This document shows, piece by piece, positions 50,333 to 59,672 of a stretch of 64,000 nt of DNA (the stretch's first letter is position 1; the number at the start of each line of letters is the position of its first letter). A model generated the notes under the pieces. The model made no database searches and was not told where the DNA came from. It worked only from the letters and a program-made list of their open reading frames with translations. Origin of the DNA: DATKPA01 sp051955985 (GTDB taxonomy: Bacteria; Planctomycetota; Phycisphaerae; WQYP01); contig JBQCGD010000036.1 in the NCBI GenBank assembly GCA_051955985.1, positions 1 through 64,000 of the forward strand, given 5' to 3'. The position numbers and the translations under genes were made by a program.

Positions 50333-52714
50333 ATGTCAAAGTACCTCTGCCCCTCCTCCGCCGCATTGTTCCTAATCCTCGCAACCACCTCTTCTCTCCA
50401 CGCCGCCACCGACGGCTGGCTCCAGGGCCACACCGGACTTTGGACCGAACCAACCAACTGGACGCTCGGCGCTCCCCCACTTTCGACCGACGACGTTGAA
50501 TTCCTCGGCGACGGCACGACCGCGACCTACACCGTCGACTCACCGACCGGCGTACAATTGAATTCGATCTACATCAATTCGCCGAAAGCCGCCGTTTACC
50601 TCAATTCCCCTCATATCCCTCTCATCGATGTCGAGGCTGGGTATGTCGCCATCCATGGCGGACTTTCTAATACGACTCTCATGGGATTTTCCCGATATAC
50701 CACCGTCGTCGGCAACATCACCAATTCATACATCTCCAATGTGACCCTCTCAGGTCTCCTCCGAATCCTCAGCGCCCCTGTCACCGGCACCCTCACCTTC
50801 AACAACGGTGAACTGCACCTCGGCAACCTTCTTTCCGGCAACGTCTCCGATGTCGCTGGCACAGTCGCTGGAAATGGCTCCATCCAGGGAACAGGCACAA
50901 TCGTCTTCGACGGCCCCACCATTGGCCAAACCATCTCCTCCTATGGCTTTTCAACCATCCCGGCCGACATCACGCTCACCAACGGTTACGGTGACATGCA
51001 GCTCGGCAACGTGACGAATTCCGGCTCCATCATCGTGACCCCAGGTCATTACCTGATCGCTAACAGTGGCTTCGTCAACAACGGAACCCTGTCGCTGAAT
51101 CAGGGAACGCTCCTTCTCAATGGCTGGAACACCGCCAACTCCCTCGGAAACGTTACAAACTCGGGTGGACGCGTCGTCGACAATGGCGCCCTTACCGTCC
51201 CCGGAGGAACTTTTGATATCGACGCCACCTTCGGCGCACCCCTCACGCTCACCGGCAATGTCGACGCTTCCCACATCACCGCCTCCGGTGGCTCCACCCT
51301 CACACTCGCTCCCATCATCAATACGTACAGCGGATCTCCCGCTCCCCAGCTCAATGTCACTTTCACCGCACCAAACATCACCTTCTCAGAAGACGTCTAT
51401 GTCGTCCCCTCTTCCCTTCAGGGCGCTGCCAGGTTTCAGGGCGATCTCACCCTCGACAATCACACAATGACCCTCGGCTTTGGTGCCAATGTGAAGGTCG
51501 CCGGCGCCATCCTCGGCACCGGCAATATCGTCTTCAACGGCTACCCTTCCGGCGGCACCTCGCTTGTCTCTGTGATCTCCACAACCGCTTCCTCACTGAC
51601 AATCGGAAGTGGCGTCACCATCGGCACAAACCCCGCCACGCCCACACTCACTGCCCAGATCGGACTCCCTAACACCGGCCTCCTCAATCAGGGAACCATC
51701 ACCAGCGCCGCCGGAACCTTGTCCATCTACGGGAATTACTGGCAAAATCAGGGCCTTCTCTCCATTACCGGCGGCGTGCTGCAACTCTACGGACCTGTCC
51801 GCACCAGCGACTTGGGAAACATCTCCCACACCGGCGGTCTCCTCAGGTTTTCTGGTCTCTTTGAAAATGCCAACTCCACCTTCACCCTCACTCCTGCCGC
51901 CGGTGACTGGGTTGCTTCCAACGCGACTATCCACGGTGGAACCATCGTGAGCGCCGGCGGCTCCATCAATCTCAACAGCGGCCTGGCGCCACCTTCGATG
52001 CCGTCGCCCTCCAGGGCGATTTCTCCGCCGCCGGACTTCAGTCCTTCTCCTTCACAAACGGCCTCACTCTCTCAAACGCAACTCTCCGTATCGCCTCCGC
52101 TCTCGCCGGTGTCGGCGACAACACCATCAGCGGAAACGGAACCATCCTTCTCGCCCAAAGCACCTGGTCCGCCTCCTTCCTCTATTCCCCAGTCATTTCC
52201 AGCAACGGCACACTCACACTCGGCCCCGGCATTACCGTACGCTCACAAATCAACTCCTCAAGCTTCGGCCTCTCCTACTCCCCAATCAACCTCGTCAATC
52301 AAGGATCCATCACCGCAGGCGGAACCGGCAACGCAATCGCTCTCTTCGGCAACATCACCAACCAGGGAACCATCGCTGTCACCGGCGGCGCAAACCTCAC
52401 AATCGGAACGCTCCTCAATTCCGGGCAGGTCACCGCCGACGCTACCGCCGTCACCCTCACCGGCCCCATCACAAACACCGGCAACATCTCCCTCGGAAAT
52501 TCCACCCTCCTCCTCAGCTACTACGACCCCAACCAAACCCTCGGCAATTTCTCCCACACCGGCCCAACCGCCTTCGCAGGAAATATCTCCAACGTCCCCG
52601 CGCCCATCGATCTCGCCAATACCATCTTCGGCCCAGCGACCATCAACACCGGCACAACCTTCAACAACGTCACCCTCACCTCTTCGAACGGCCCCATCCT
52701 CGTCCCTGCCCTGA
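50333..52714 (+). CDS. Beta-helix/autotransporter-like repeat protein, 5' part of a frameshifted gene
   Basis: First part of a gene that continues at 52714-54573. A signal peptide (MSKYLCPSSAALF..., cleavage near LHAA, residue ~25) is followed by DGWLQGHTGLWTEPTNWTLG, a start typical of autotransporter-type and PEP-CTERM beta-helix proteins, and then Gly/Thr/Asn-rich repeats (GNVTNSGSIIVTPG, LNQGTLLLNG). Meaningful coding stops at about 51984 (~550 residues): beyond it this frame turns into Ser/Pro-rich nonsense, while the +2 neighbour frame continues the same repeat type (GATFDAVALQGDFSAAGL). One missing G near 51984-51987 would explain it. Sequencing error and real mutation are both possible. 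Confidence 0.75.
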   Translation: MSKYLCPSSAALFLILATTSSLHAATDGWLQGHTGLWTEPTNWTLGAPPLSTDDVEFLGDGTTATYTVDSPTGVQLNSIYINSPKAAVYLNSPHIPLIDVEAGYVAIHGGLSNTTLMGFSRYTTVVGNITNSYISNVTLSGLLRILSAPVTGTLTFNNGELHLGNLLSGNVSDVAGTVAGNGSIQGTGTIVFDGPTIGQTISSYGFSTIPADITLTNGYGDMQLGNVTNSGSIIVTPGHYLIANSGFVNNGTLSLNQGTLLLNGWNTANSLGNVTNSGGRVVDNGALTVPGGTFDIDATFGAPLTLTGNVDASHITASGGSTLTLAPIINTYSGSPAPQLNVTFTAPNITFSEDVYVVPSSLQGAARFQGDLTLDNHTMTLGFGANVKVAGAILGTGNIVFNGYPSGGTSLVSVISTTASSLTIGSGVTIGTNPATPTLTAQIGLPNTGLLNQGTITSAAGTLSIYGNYWQNQGLLSITGGVLQLYGPVRTSDLGNISHTGGLLRFSGLFENANSTFTLTPAAGDWVASNATIHGGTIVSAGGSINLNSGLAPPSMPSPSRAISPPPDFSPSPSQTASLSQTQLSVSPPLSPVSATTPSAETEPSFSPKAPGPPPSSIPQSFPATAHSHSAPALPYAHKSTPQASASPTPQSTSSIKDPSPQAEPATQSLSSATSPTREPSLSPAAQTSQSERSSIPGRSPPTLPPSPSPAPSQTPATSPSEIPPSSSATTTPTKPSAISPTPAQPPSQEISPTSPRPSISPIPSSAQRPSTPAQPSTTSPSPLRTAPSSSLP

Positions 52715-54573
52715 TGACTCTCAACGGCACTCTCGCCGCCAACACCACCATCCCCGCCGGCTCCAAACTCTCCAGCACCCTCCTCTCCCTTCAGAACGCC
52801 AACGTTTCCCTCCAGTCTTCCTCCTCTCTCCCCGCTATCCTCTCCGCAACCGAAATCGCCGGTACCGGAACCATCCGACTGGACGGAAACCCCATCTTCG
52901 GCGTACAAAACATGCTCTCCTCCAACCAAAACCTCACTATTGACTCCGGCGTAAGCGTTAGAACCGGAAACGCCGGCGGGATTCTTTACGCCTACTCCCA
53001 AACTATCAACTACGGCCTCATCTCGGTCGAAACACCCGGCGCCGCGATCGCCTATGCCGGTTCCCCTAACCCTGTATTGAACAACAAAGGCCTCATCTCT
53101 ATCACTGCCGGCGCCATGTTCCTGCCAGCCAACACACAAAACTCCGGCACCATCTCCCTCGCCTCCAACGGAACCCTCGTCATCCCCTCCTTCAACTCCA
53201 TCAGCGGAACTTTTTCTCGCACCGGCGGAACCGTCGCCTACACGGGCAATCTCACCGGAACCGGCAATACCATCGATCTCAACAACCCCTTCTGGGGCCC
53301 AATCTCCCTCGATCGCTCCAACGTCTCCAACCTCACGCTCACCTCCTCCGCGGGCCCCGTCGCCATTGTTTATACGAAGAACCCCAGCGGCGATTTCCGC
53401 CCGGACACGCTTCTGTCGAATGTAACCTTGGGAACGGACATCGAAATTCAGCCCGGCGGAACTCTCGAGTTTGCCAACACCGTCACACTCAACAACAAGA
53501 CTATCCACCTGAATGGTTCAAATCGCGCGAACGCAACCCTCATCCTCAACCTCGGAACGTTCTCCGGAAACGGAACCTTATCTTTCGATGGCGGTTCGCA
53601 ATTTAATTCCATCACCAACGCCTACCAGATTCCCGCCGGCGTCACACTCCAGACCGGAACCGGCGGCGGAACCATCACCCAGGGATCAATGTTCACCCCA
53701 TACTTCGCCGTTGACGGCACCATCTCCGCCCAGACCCCCGCGACCACAATCTCTCTTTCCCTTCCCACCAGCCCCCTGCTCATCCAACCCGATGGCGTCG
53801 TCCAGGCGATCAACGGCGGCAACATCGCCATCAGCGGACCAGCCGCAAATTCAGGCCTCCTGACCATCGACGCACCCGGTTCCATCACTTGCACCTCCAC
53901 CTTCACAGAAAACGGCCCCGGCACGCTCGCCGGAAATGGCACCTTGAACGCATCCAAAATCGCCGGAACCTGGAACATCCCGCTCTCCGTCCATATCACA
54001 GGCACCGGAATGAATTCCGTCGCTTCCCTCTCCTTCGCCAACGCCGGCCAACTCGATATTGGTGCCGCCGATCTCCAAATCACCTCCTCAACCGGCGACC
54101 TCTCCGCCGTTTCCGCCCAAGTCGCTAGGGCATTCAACGGAGGATCTTGGGATGGTATCGGCGGGATCACCTCCTCTGCCTTGACCCCCCGCGAAGGCAT
54201 CGCCGTCATGACTGGCGCCGACTACCGAGCCGCGACCCGAAAAAGCAGCCTCGACGGCGCACTCGTCCTCACCAACAACCTCCTCCTCAAAACCGCACTC
54301 CTCGGCGACGCCAACCTCGACAACCAGGTCGACCTCTCCGACCTCTCCACCGTCCTCAACAACTTCGGCCAAGCCTCCCTCTCCTGGACCCACGGCAACT
54401 TCGACTACGCCCCCACCATCGACCTCACCGACCTCTCCGACGTCCTCAACCACTTCGGCCAATCCCTCACCACCCCCACCCTCGCCCCCGACACCCCCAC
54501 CCCAACCCCCGAACCAACCCCCCTCGCCCTCCTCACATTGGCCGCCCCGTTCCTCTACAAACGCCGTCGCTAA
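52714..54573 (+). CDS. Beta-helix protein 3' part: dockerin-like repeats and PEP-CTERM-like tail
   Basis: Second part of the frameshifted gene. The same frame is open and clearly coding back to about 51988, so the ATG at 52714 is not the true start; the whole product would be ~1410 aa. After more Gly/Asn/Thr-rich repeats come two dockerin-like calcium-binding segments near the C-terminus, GDANLDNQVDLSDLSTVLN and GNFDYAPTIDLTDLSDVLN, each ending in a NFGQ/HFGQ. The last ~35 residues have a Pro/Thr-rich linker, PEPTPLALLTLAAPFLYK and a basic end (KRRR), a PEP-CTERM-like sorting tail. Probably an exported surface protein (inference). Confidence 0.8.
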   Translation: MTLNGTLAANTTIPAGSKLSSTLLSLQNANVSLQSSSSLPAILSATEIAGTGTIRLDGNPIFGVQNMLSSNQNLTIDSGVSVRTGNAGGILYAYSQTINYGLISVETPGAAIAYAGSPNPVLNNKGLISITAGAMFLPANTQNSGTISLASNGTLVIPSFNSISGTFSRTGGTVAYTGNLTGTGNTIDLNNPFWGPISLDRSNVSNLTLTSSAGPVAIVYTKNPSGDFRPDTLLSNVTLGTDIEIQPGGTLEFANTVTLNNKTIHLNGSNRANATLILNLGTFSGNGTLSFDGGSQFNSITNAYQIPAGVTLQTGTGGGTITQGSMFTPYFAVDGTISAQTPATTISLSLPTSPLLIQPDGVVQAINGGNIAISGPAANSGLLTIDAPGSITCTSTFTENGPGTLAGNGTLNASKIAGTWNIPLSVHITGTGMNSVASLSFANAGQLDIGAADLQITSSTGDLSAVSAQVARAFNGGSWDGIGGITSSALTPREGIAVMTGADYRAATRKSSLDGALVLTNNLLLKTALLGDANLDNQVDLSDLSTVLNNFGQASLSWTHGNFDYAPTIDLTDLSDVLNHFGQSLTTPTLAPDTPTPTPEPTPLALLTLAAPFLYKRRR

Positions 54574-54737
54574 CCCCTCCGCACCCCGCCAAAAACCGCC
54601 CCAAAACGTACCCAAATCGCCCCCATTCGTACCAAACCCCCCCTCGAACCCGTCCACACCTCACCCCAAACCCGCCCAAAACCCTCCCGCACCCCTCCAA
54701 TCCCCCCCCAAAACCCTCCCGCAGATCGCAAAACGAG

Positions 54738-54773
54738 GTGCGGGCCTGACACGAGGCCGCATCAGACCCGCAC
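54738..54773. terminator. Hairpin between convergent genes, possible terminator
   Basis: Arms 54738-54749 and 54762-54773, 12 bp with one mismatch, 12-nt loop, no T tract. The preceding 54574-54737 is low-complexity C/A-rich DNA without a gene. Confidence 0.5.
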
Positions 54774-54810
54774 ACCGATTCGGGAGCACGTTTACCTATT
54801 TTCTCGCCCC

Positions 54811-55311
54811 TTACACCTTGGGCGGCGGCCAACGCCGCAACGTGATCGTACCATAATCGTTCACCGAGGTGAACGACAAATACAACGCCCGCCCCTCCGC
54901 CTCCCCCTCAAACTTATACACCCCATCCGCAGTCGCCCCAAAGTCCTTCTCCCCCGTAAGTTCCACCTTCCCCCCCTGTCCCGGACTCATGAACAAAATA
55001 AACGTGAAATTCCGCGGTATCACGTTCGAATACACTTCCTGCATCTCCACCCGGAACCGCCGCCCCGCCGGATCCGTCGGCAAATTCTTCGACGTCGGCT
55101 CCTCCGTGATCACCGCCCGGCAAATCCCATTAAAATAATCGTGCCCGTTCGAATACCACTTCCCCTCCCACTTCCCCGCAATCGTATCCGCCGCATCCGC
55201 CACCACCGGCGGCGACTGCTCATGCCACGCCCGATCAAACGACGATTGGCACGCCGGCAACAACGCAGCCAACATCAGCAGTGCCGAACACTTGGAGAAC
55301 AAACGGGGCAT
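54811..55311 (-). CDS. Putative lipoprotein
   Basis: Protein of 166 aa. Signal peptide with lipobox LLPAC (residues ~17-21). The mature domain begins after ~20 residues with IAGKWEGKWYSNGHDYFNG and is beta-rich (VYSNVIPRNFTFILFM, VYKFEGEAEGRALYLSFTS), which suggests a small lipocalin-like barrel (inference). Function unknown. It points away from the divergent lpd gene. Confidence 0.75.
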   Translation of the reverse strand: MPRLFSKCSALLMLAALLPACQSSFDRAWHEQSPPVVADAADTIAGKWEGKWYSNGHDYFNGICRAVITEEPTSKNLPTDPAGRRFRVEMQEVYSNVIPRNFTFILFMSPGQGGKVELTGEKDFGATADGVYKFEGEAEGRALYLSFTSVNDYGTITLRRWPPPKV

Positions 55312-55544
55312 TCAATTTCCTCCGCGGAAGGGGGGGCTCGGTCCATCCAAACGCTTTCACAAAAGCATAACCGCTCGCAACAGCCAGCGACAGAAGCGTT
55401 AGTTGCGCGCCGCCCCACAAAACTTCCCAAAAGTGGACCACCCCCGCCACCCCCGTCCTGCCGTCTCCCTGACAGCCTCCAAGACCGGGGGTAAGATGAT
55501 GAACTTCCACAGGACGCAATTATTTCAGACCCAAGGAGCATTCG

Positions 55545-56957
55545 GTGGCTGATTCAGCTTTTGATGTAATCGTGATCGGGGCGGGACCTGGCGGCTACGT
55601 GTGCGCCATCCGCGCCGCCCAGCTTGGCCTCAAAGTCGCCTGCATCGACAAGGAATCCCGTTTCGGCGGCACCTGCCTCCGCATCGGCTGCATCCCCTCC
55701 AAGGCCCTCCTCGATGCCTCCGAAAAACTCTTCCTCGCCCAGCACCATTTCGCAGAAATGGGAATCCAGGTCGACAACCCCCGCGTCGACCTTAAAACCA
55801 TGATGGGCCGCAAGGACAAAGTCGTCGAAACCCTCACGTCCGGCGTCTCCGCCCTCATGAAAAAGAACAAAATCGAAAAAGTCGTCGGCGCCGCCAAGTT
55901 CACCGGCACCCCCGGCAAAGTCACGGTCACCGGCCCCGACGCGGGGGGGGGCACCCGCGAACTCACCGCCAAGCACATCATCATCGCCACCGGCAGCGCC
56001 CCCGCCGAACTCCCTTTCATGAAATTCGACGGCAAACACATCATCTCCTCCGACCAGGCCCTCTCCCTCGACAAAGTCCCCACCAACATGGTCGTCATCG
56101 GCGGCGGCGCCATCGGCCTCGAAATGGGCTCCGTCTGGGCACGCCTCGGCGCCAAGGTCACCATCCTCGAAATGCTCCCCTCCCTCGTCGCCGGCAGCGA
56201 CGAGGAAATGGCCCGCGGCCTCGAAAAAGTCCTCAAAAAACAGGGCCTCCACATCTACACCCAGGCCAAGGTCACCGGCACCAATAGCGACAACGGCGGA
56301 CTCGCCGTCGCTTTCGAGTGGGAAGGAAAAAAGATGTCCGAACCCGCCGACGTCATCCTCGTCGCCGTCGGCCGCCGCCCCTACGCCGACAACCTCGGTC
56401 TCGACACCATCGGCGTCAAACTCGACAACCGCAAACGCATCGAAGTCGATACCCATTACCGCACGAATGTCGCCGGGGTCTACGCCATCGGCGACGTCAT
56501 CGCTGGCCCCATGCTCGCCCACAAAGCCGAAGATGAAGGCGTCGCCTGTGCCGAACTCATCGCCGGCAAGGCGGGTCACGTGAACTACAACGTCATCCCC
56601 GGCGTCGTCTACACGGCCCCCGAACTCGCCTGGGTCGGCAAAACCGAGGAACAGCTCAAAACCGAGGGAATTCCCTACAACGTGGGCAAGTTCAACTTCC
56701 GCGTCAACGGCCGCGCCCTGGCCATGGATGAAACCGACGGCTTCGCGAAAGTGATCGCCCACGCCCAGACCGATCGGATCCTCGGCGTCCACATCCTCGG
56801 CGCCCAGGCTTCCTCGATGATTGCCGAAGGGGCCGCCGTGATGGAATTCGCCGGCAGCGCCGAAGACCTTGGCCGCACCTGCCACGCGCATCCCACGCTG
56901 CCCGAAGCGGTAAAGGAAGCCGCGCTCGCCGCCCTCAAACGCGCCATCCATTCCTGA
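55545..56957 (+). CDS. lpdA: Dihydrolipoyl dehydrogenase (E3)
   Basis: Flavoprotein that reoxidises dihydrolipoamide in 2-oxoacid dehydrogenase and glycine cleavage complexes. Length 470 aa. FAD-binding IVIGAGPGGYVCAIRAAQLG (residues ~6-25), redox disulfide GGTCLRIGCIPSK (~42-54), NAD-binding VIGGGAIGLEMGSVWARLG (~185-203), FAD motif GVYAIGDV (~307), and the dimer-interface His in AHPTLPEAV (~448-456). Start: GTG at 55545 with AAGGAG 6 nt upstream. The rest of the complex is elsewhere. Confidence 0.96.
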   Translation: MADSAFDVIVIGAGPGGYVCAIRAAQLGLKVACIDKESRFGGTCLRIGCIPSKALLDASEKLFLAQHHFAEMGIQVDNPRVDLKTMMGRKDKVVETLTSGVSALMKKNKIEKVVGAAKFTGTPGKVTVTGPDAGGGTRELTAKHIIIATGSAPAELPFMKFDGKHIISSDQALSLDKVPTNMVVIGGGAIGLEMGSVWARLGAKVTILEMLPSLVAGSDEEMARGLEKVLKKQGLHIYTQAKVTGTNSDNGGLAVAFEWEGKKMSEPADVILVAVGRRPYADNLGLDTIGVKLDNRKRIEVDTHYRTNVAGVYAIGDVIAGPMLAHKAEDEGVACAELIAGKAGHVNYNVIPGVVYTAPELAWVGKTEEQLKTEGIPYNVGKFNFRVNGRALAMDETDGFAKVIAHAQTDRILGVHILGAQASSMIAEGAAVMEFAGSAEDLGRTCHAHPTLPEAVKEAALAALKRAIHS

Positions 56958-57111
56958 AGCCTGCAGGGGCATCGGCCGGAGGTGTCGGCAAGCGGTCTGC
57001 AGTTCGATGCCAAGCTGAGCTGACGCAGCCGCTTTTTCGAATTTTGGGCGCATGCTCCAGCCACGACGCGCGGTAAAATGGCGCGCGTGGGGAAAAATCA
57101 CGAGGTGGCCC

Positions 57112-57585
57112 ATGGGGTTCTTCAACACCCTCCGCGAACGCCTGTCGGATGCCGTCCTGCATCGCCCGGTTGTCTGCCACGACCCTGTGCTGGGGGAACT
57201 CGAAGAGGTCGGGGGCGGACTGTGGCAAACCACCCAACCCGTCCTGCTCCGCGATGAACTCGAACCGGTCAGTGTCACCGTCGAGGGAGATCTCCTCCTG
57301 GATCACGTGGCCGGAAACTGGGGCCGCGAAGTCTTCCTGGAACTCCGACGACGCTATCTGATGCTTCAAGAGTCGATTGCGCCAATGCTTTGCAACGCCT
57401 CCATCCGCGTCAGTGCGCCGCACCTCTGGGACCATGCCGTTCTCGTCGGCATCGAAATCTGGCGCACCCCGGGCACCGGCGAACCGGCGATAGCGCTCGA
57501 ATACCAGGTCAGCGACGAACCCGAATACGTCTACGTCGTCCGCGTCGAGGGCTGGAAAGCCGTCGACGTGACCATCACCGGCTGA
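57112..57585 (+). CDS. Protein of unknown function
   Basis: Protein of 157 aa without signal peptide or membrane segment. It starts MGFFNTLRERLSDAVLHRP; the middle reads as beta strands (LWQTTQPVLLRDELEPVSVTV), and the C-terminal part as another strand-rich region (YQVSDEPEYVYVVRVEG). The pattern hints at small proteins such as DUF2004/DUF6985-type, but this is not secure. GAGG precedes the ATG closely. It follows lpdA by 154 bp. Confidence 0.65.
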   Translation: MGFFNTLRERLSDAVLHRPVVCHDPVLGELEEVGGGLWQTTQPVLLRDELEPVSVTVEGDLLLDHVAGNWGREVFLELRRRYLMLQESIAPMLCNASIRVSAPHLWDHAVLVGIEIWRTPGTGEPAIALEYQVSDEPEYVYVVRVEGWKAVDVTITG

Positions 57586-57802
57586 AAAGGCGCATGCCCG
57601 TGCGCCAAAGTGCAGAAAATAGAACGGAATCGCAGAAAAACATTGCGTTCTCCCCATCGAGAGGTATAGTCGCTCTCCCCTCTTCAAGGATGAAAGCAGT
57701 CAGCAAACGGAATTGCCTCCGGGTGGTCTTGTTACAAATGAGCGTCCCGTGGCGTGGGACGAATCGCCGGGCCGATGCTTCAGGCAGGAGTGTCGGCCCG
57801 GT

Positions 57803-58678
57803 TTATTTTTGCGGCGGCATCAGTGCTGCCCACAACCGACCCAACGCTGCATGATTCACGGCGTGGGCCTCTGCGGCTGCGGTTTTGTCCAGACGCGGAT
57901 GGTCAAACCGCGCCGCCGCCCGCTGCAGCCGCCGTGCATAAGACTCCGGCGAATACGCCCCGCAGACATCGATGCCTGCCACGTTCCCCCGCGGCAATTC
58001 CCCCAGCGCCCACGCAATCTCCTCCGGCGAGAAGAGTCCATTTTCCCAGTTCGTCACGGCAGAGTCTCGCGTGAGGGCATCAAGGTCCAGCGTGATGTAG
58101 ATCGGCCGGCTTTGCAGTGTGCGGGCGAATTGCGAAAAGCGGTTGCGCCAGGTCTCCCGCGTCATGCAGTTGAACATCCGGGCGACGGCCGGCGATTGGC
58201 GTTCGGCCCACGCGTGCACGGCGAGTTTGCCGCTCGCCAGCGCCTTTCGATTGCGAAACAGCCGCGAGGGAAAGCCAAGCTCGAAATTGCCGCAGCCCCA
58301 GATCGACGCATTGGCCAACTCCGGGAATTCGAGCGCCCGGTTGATCCATCCGCCGCACGCCCAGCGGGGCGGGCGTACGTCCCAGTCAGGGTGATTGTCG
58401 AACGAAAGCAGCACGAGGTCTTTGGGCTGCGTGATGCGGATGGTGCGTCGCAGGAACCACGCCGCCAAATAGTGGAAATCACCGGAGCCATAGAGAATCA
58501 GCCGGTCGTTATCGTTCAACCCCTCGCCGAGGGTGTCGATCGATCGCTGAATGATTTTTTCGGGCGCCATGTATCGCAGGTGCGGACCGAGCGGCCGGGC
58601 ATCGATCGTGCGGATGGACGCGTCCGGCAGCCGGGCCGGATCCCACGCGTCGTCGAAATTGATGTGGACAGCCTTCAT
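57803..58678 (-). CDS. Arginase/ureohydrolase-fold protein
   Basis: Protein of 291 aa from the preferred ATG. The metal-binding pattern of the arginase fold is present: GSGDFHYLA (His), SFDNHPDWD (the DxHxD segment) and ITLDLDALTRD (the DxD segment), so a dinuclear metal site is likely. The overall sequence is not close to arginase, agmatinase or histone-deacetylase-type enzymes that I can name, so the substrate is unknown. Start: MKAVHINFDDAWDP at 58678; the frame back to 58795 overlaps the divergent gene start. Confidence 0.78.
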   Translation of the reverse strand: MKAVHINFDDAWDPARLPDASIRTIDARPLGPHLRYMAPEKIIQRSIDTLGEGLNDNDRLILYGSGDFHYLAAWFLRRTIRITQPKDLVLLSFDNHPDWDVRPPRWACGGWINRALEFPELANASIWGCGNFELGFPSRLFRNRKALASGKLAVHAWAERQSPAVARMFNCMTRETWRNRFSQFARTLQSRPIYITLDLDALTRDSAVTNWENGLFSPEEIAWALGELPRGNVAGIDVCGAYSPESYARRLQRAAARFDHPRLDKTAAAEAHAVNHAALGRLWAALMPPQK

Positions 58679-58793
58679 GCGTTGGCACAGAGTACACGGA
58701 TTTCCGGGGATTACGAGCATTTCAATGCCACCGCATTGACCATCGCTCCGGTTGTGCGTGTAATTTCGTGGAAAGTGCGTTAGGAGAAGGTCC

Positions 58794-59672
58794 ATGAGAC
58801 GGCGCGTTCTGCCCGGGGTATTGCTTATTGGAGCGACTTGTTGCGTCGGTGCTGCAGCGGAACCGGCAGTCGAGGTGCGACTTCACCGTCCCATGCGGGT
58901 CGGCGAACAGTATGCCCTCGATTTTCAGGAACATGATGTCACGCGTCGTGAGGCCGACAATGGAACGGATGTCGTTATCCAAGACGACATGGCACGGCTG
59001 AAGGGACGCATGGACGTGGAGGGTGTGGACCGCATAGGCCGGGAGACGGTGTTCAGGCTGACAATTGAAGAACTTCGCGCCGGCGATTCGAAGGCCGATC
59101 ACGCGCTGGAGAATGTGCCGCACGTCGTCCGCGTGATGAACTCCGGCGGCAAGGTGGCCTTGCACGCACTCGATGGCGAACTCTCGGAGCGTGCCGAGCA
59201 AGCGCTCCGGATGCTCTTTCAACCGCGACCCGCGGGGTATTTTTCGACAGACGATGATGCTTTCGGCGGGGGCGTGAAGCGGCACGTCGGCGAGACGTGG
59301 CCGGTGAATGCGAATTCCCTCGCGGATACCTGGAAGCTCCAGGATCTGCTGGTCGATCCCAAAGACATCACCGGCACTTGCTGCCTTGTTGCGACCAAAC
59401 CGTTCGGCAACGCGCCAGGGATTGAGGCCACGGCCAAGGTGGAGGTGAGCAAGGCGCGCACGCCGCGGCAGCCGCAGATTCGGGGCGCCTCCATGTCGCT
59501 CAATTATTGGGGCGTGTTCCCCGTCGGCATGCAAGACAGTTGGCAAACGAAGATGACATCGTTGAGCCGGCTGACGGTGATGAAAGATGGCGCGACGCAA
59601 CATTTGGAGTACGAGCGCGAGCGGGATGCAAGCCAGAAATTGATCAAGCAAGGAGACAACGGTGGCCATTGA
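58794..59672 (+). CDS. Exported protein, function unknown
   Basis: Protein of 292 aa with a signal peptide (residues ~1-22, ending near GAAAEP) and a beta-rich mature domain (VEVRLHRPMRVGEQYALDF onward) with conserved-looking Trp/Gly segments (VGETWPVNANSL, MSLNYWGVFPVG). AGGAG stands 7 nt before the ATG. The end overlaps the start of the double GNAT gene by 11 bp, suggesting co-expression. Confidence 0.75.
   Translation: MRRRVLPGVLLIGATCCVGAAAEPAVEVRLHRPMRVGEQYALDFQEHDVTRREADNGTDVVIQDDMARLKGRMDVEGVDRIGRETVFRLTIEELRAGDSKADHALENVPHVVRVMNSGGKVALHALDGELSERAEQALRMLFQPRPAGYFSTDDDAFGGGVKRHVGETWPVNANSLADTWKLQDLLVDPKDITGTCCLVATKPFGNAPGIEATAKVEVSKARTPRQPQIRGASMSLNYWGVFPVGMQDSWQTKMTSLSRLTVMKDGATQHLEYERERDASQKLIKQGDNGGH

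Noticed and set aside
51970..52000. Programmed ribosomal frameshift
   Set aside because: No slippery heptamer or downstream pseudoknot is evident; a plain one-base deletion fits better.
55554..57278. Open frame on - (574 codons)
   Set aside because: Antisense to lpdA, which has all E3 motifs.
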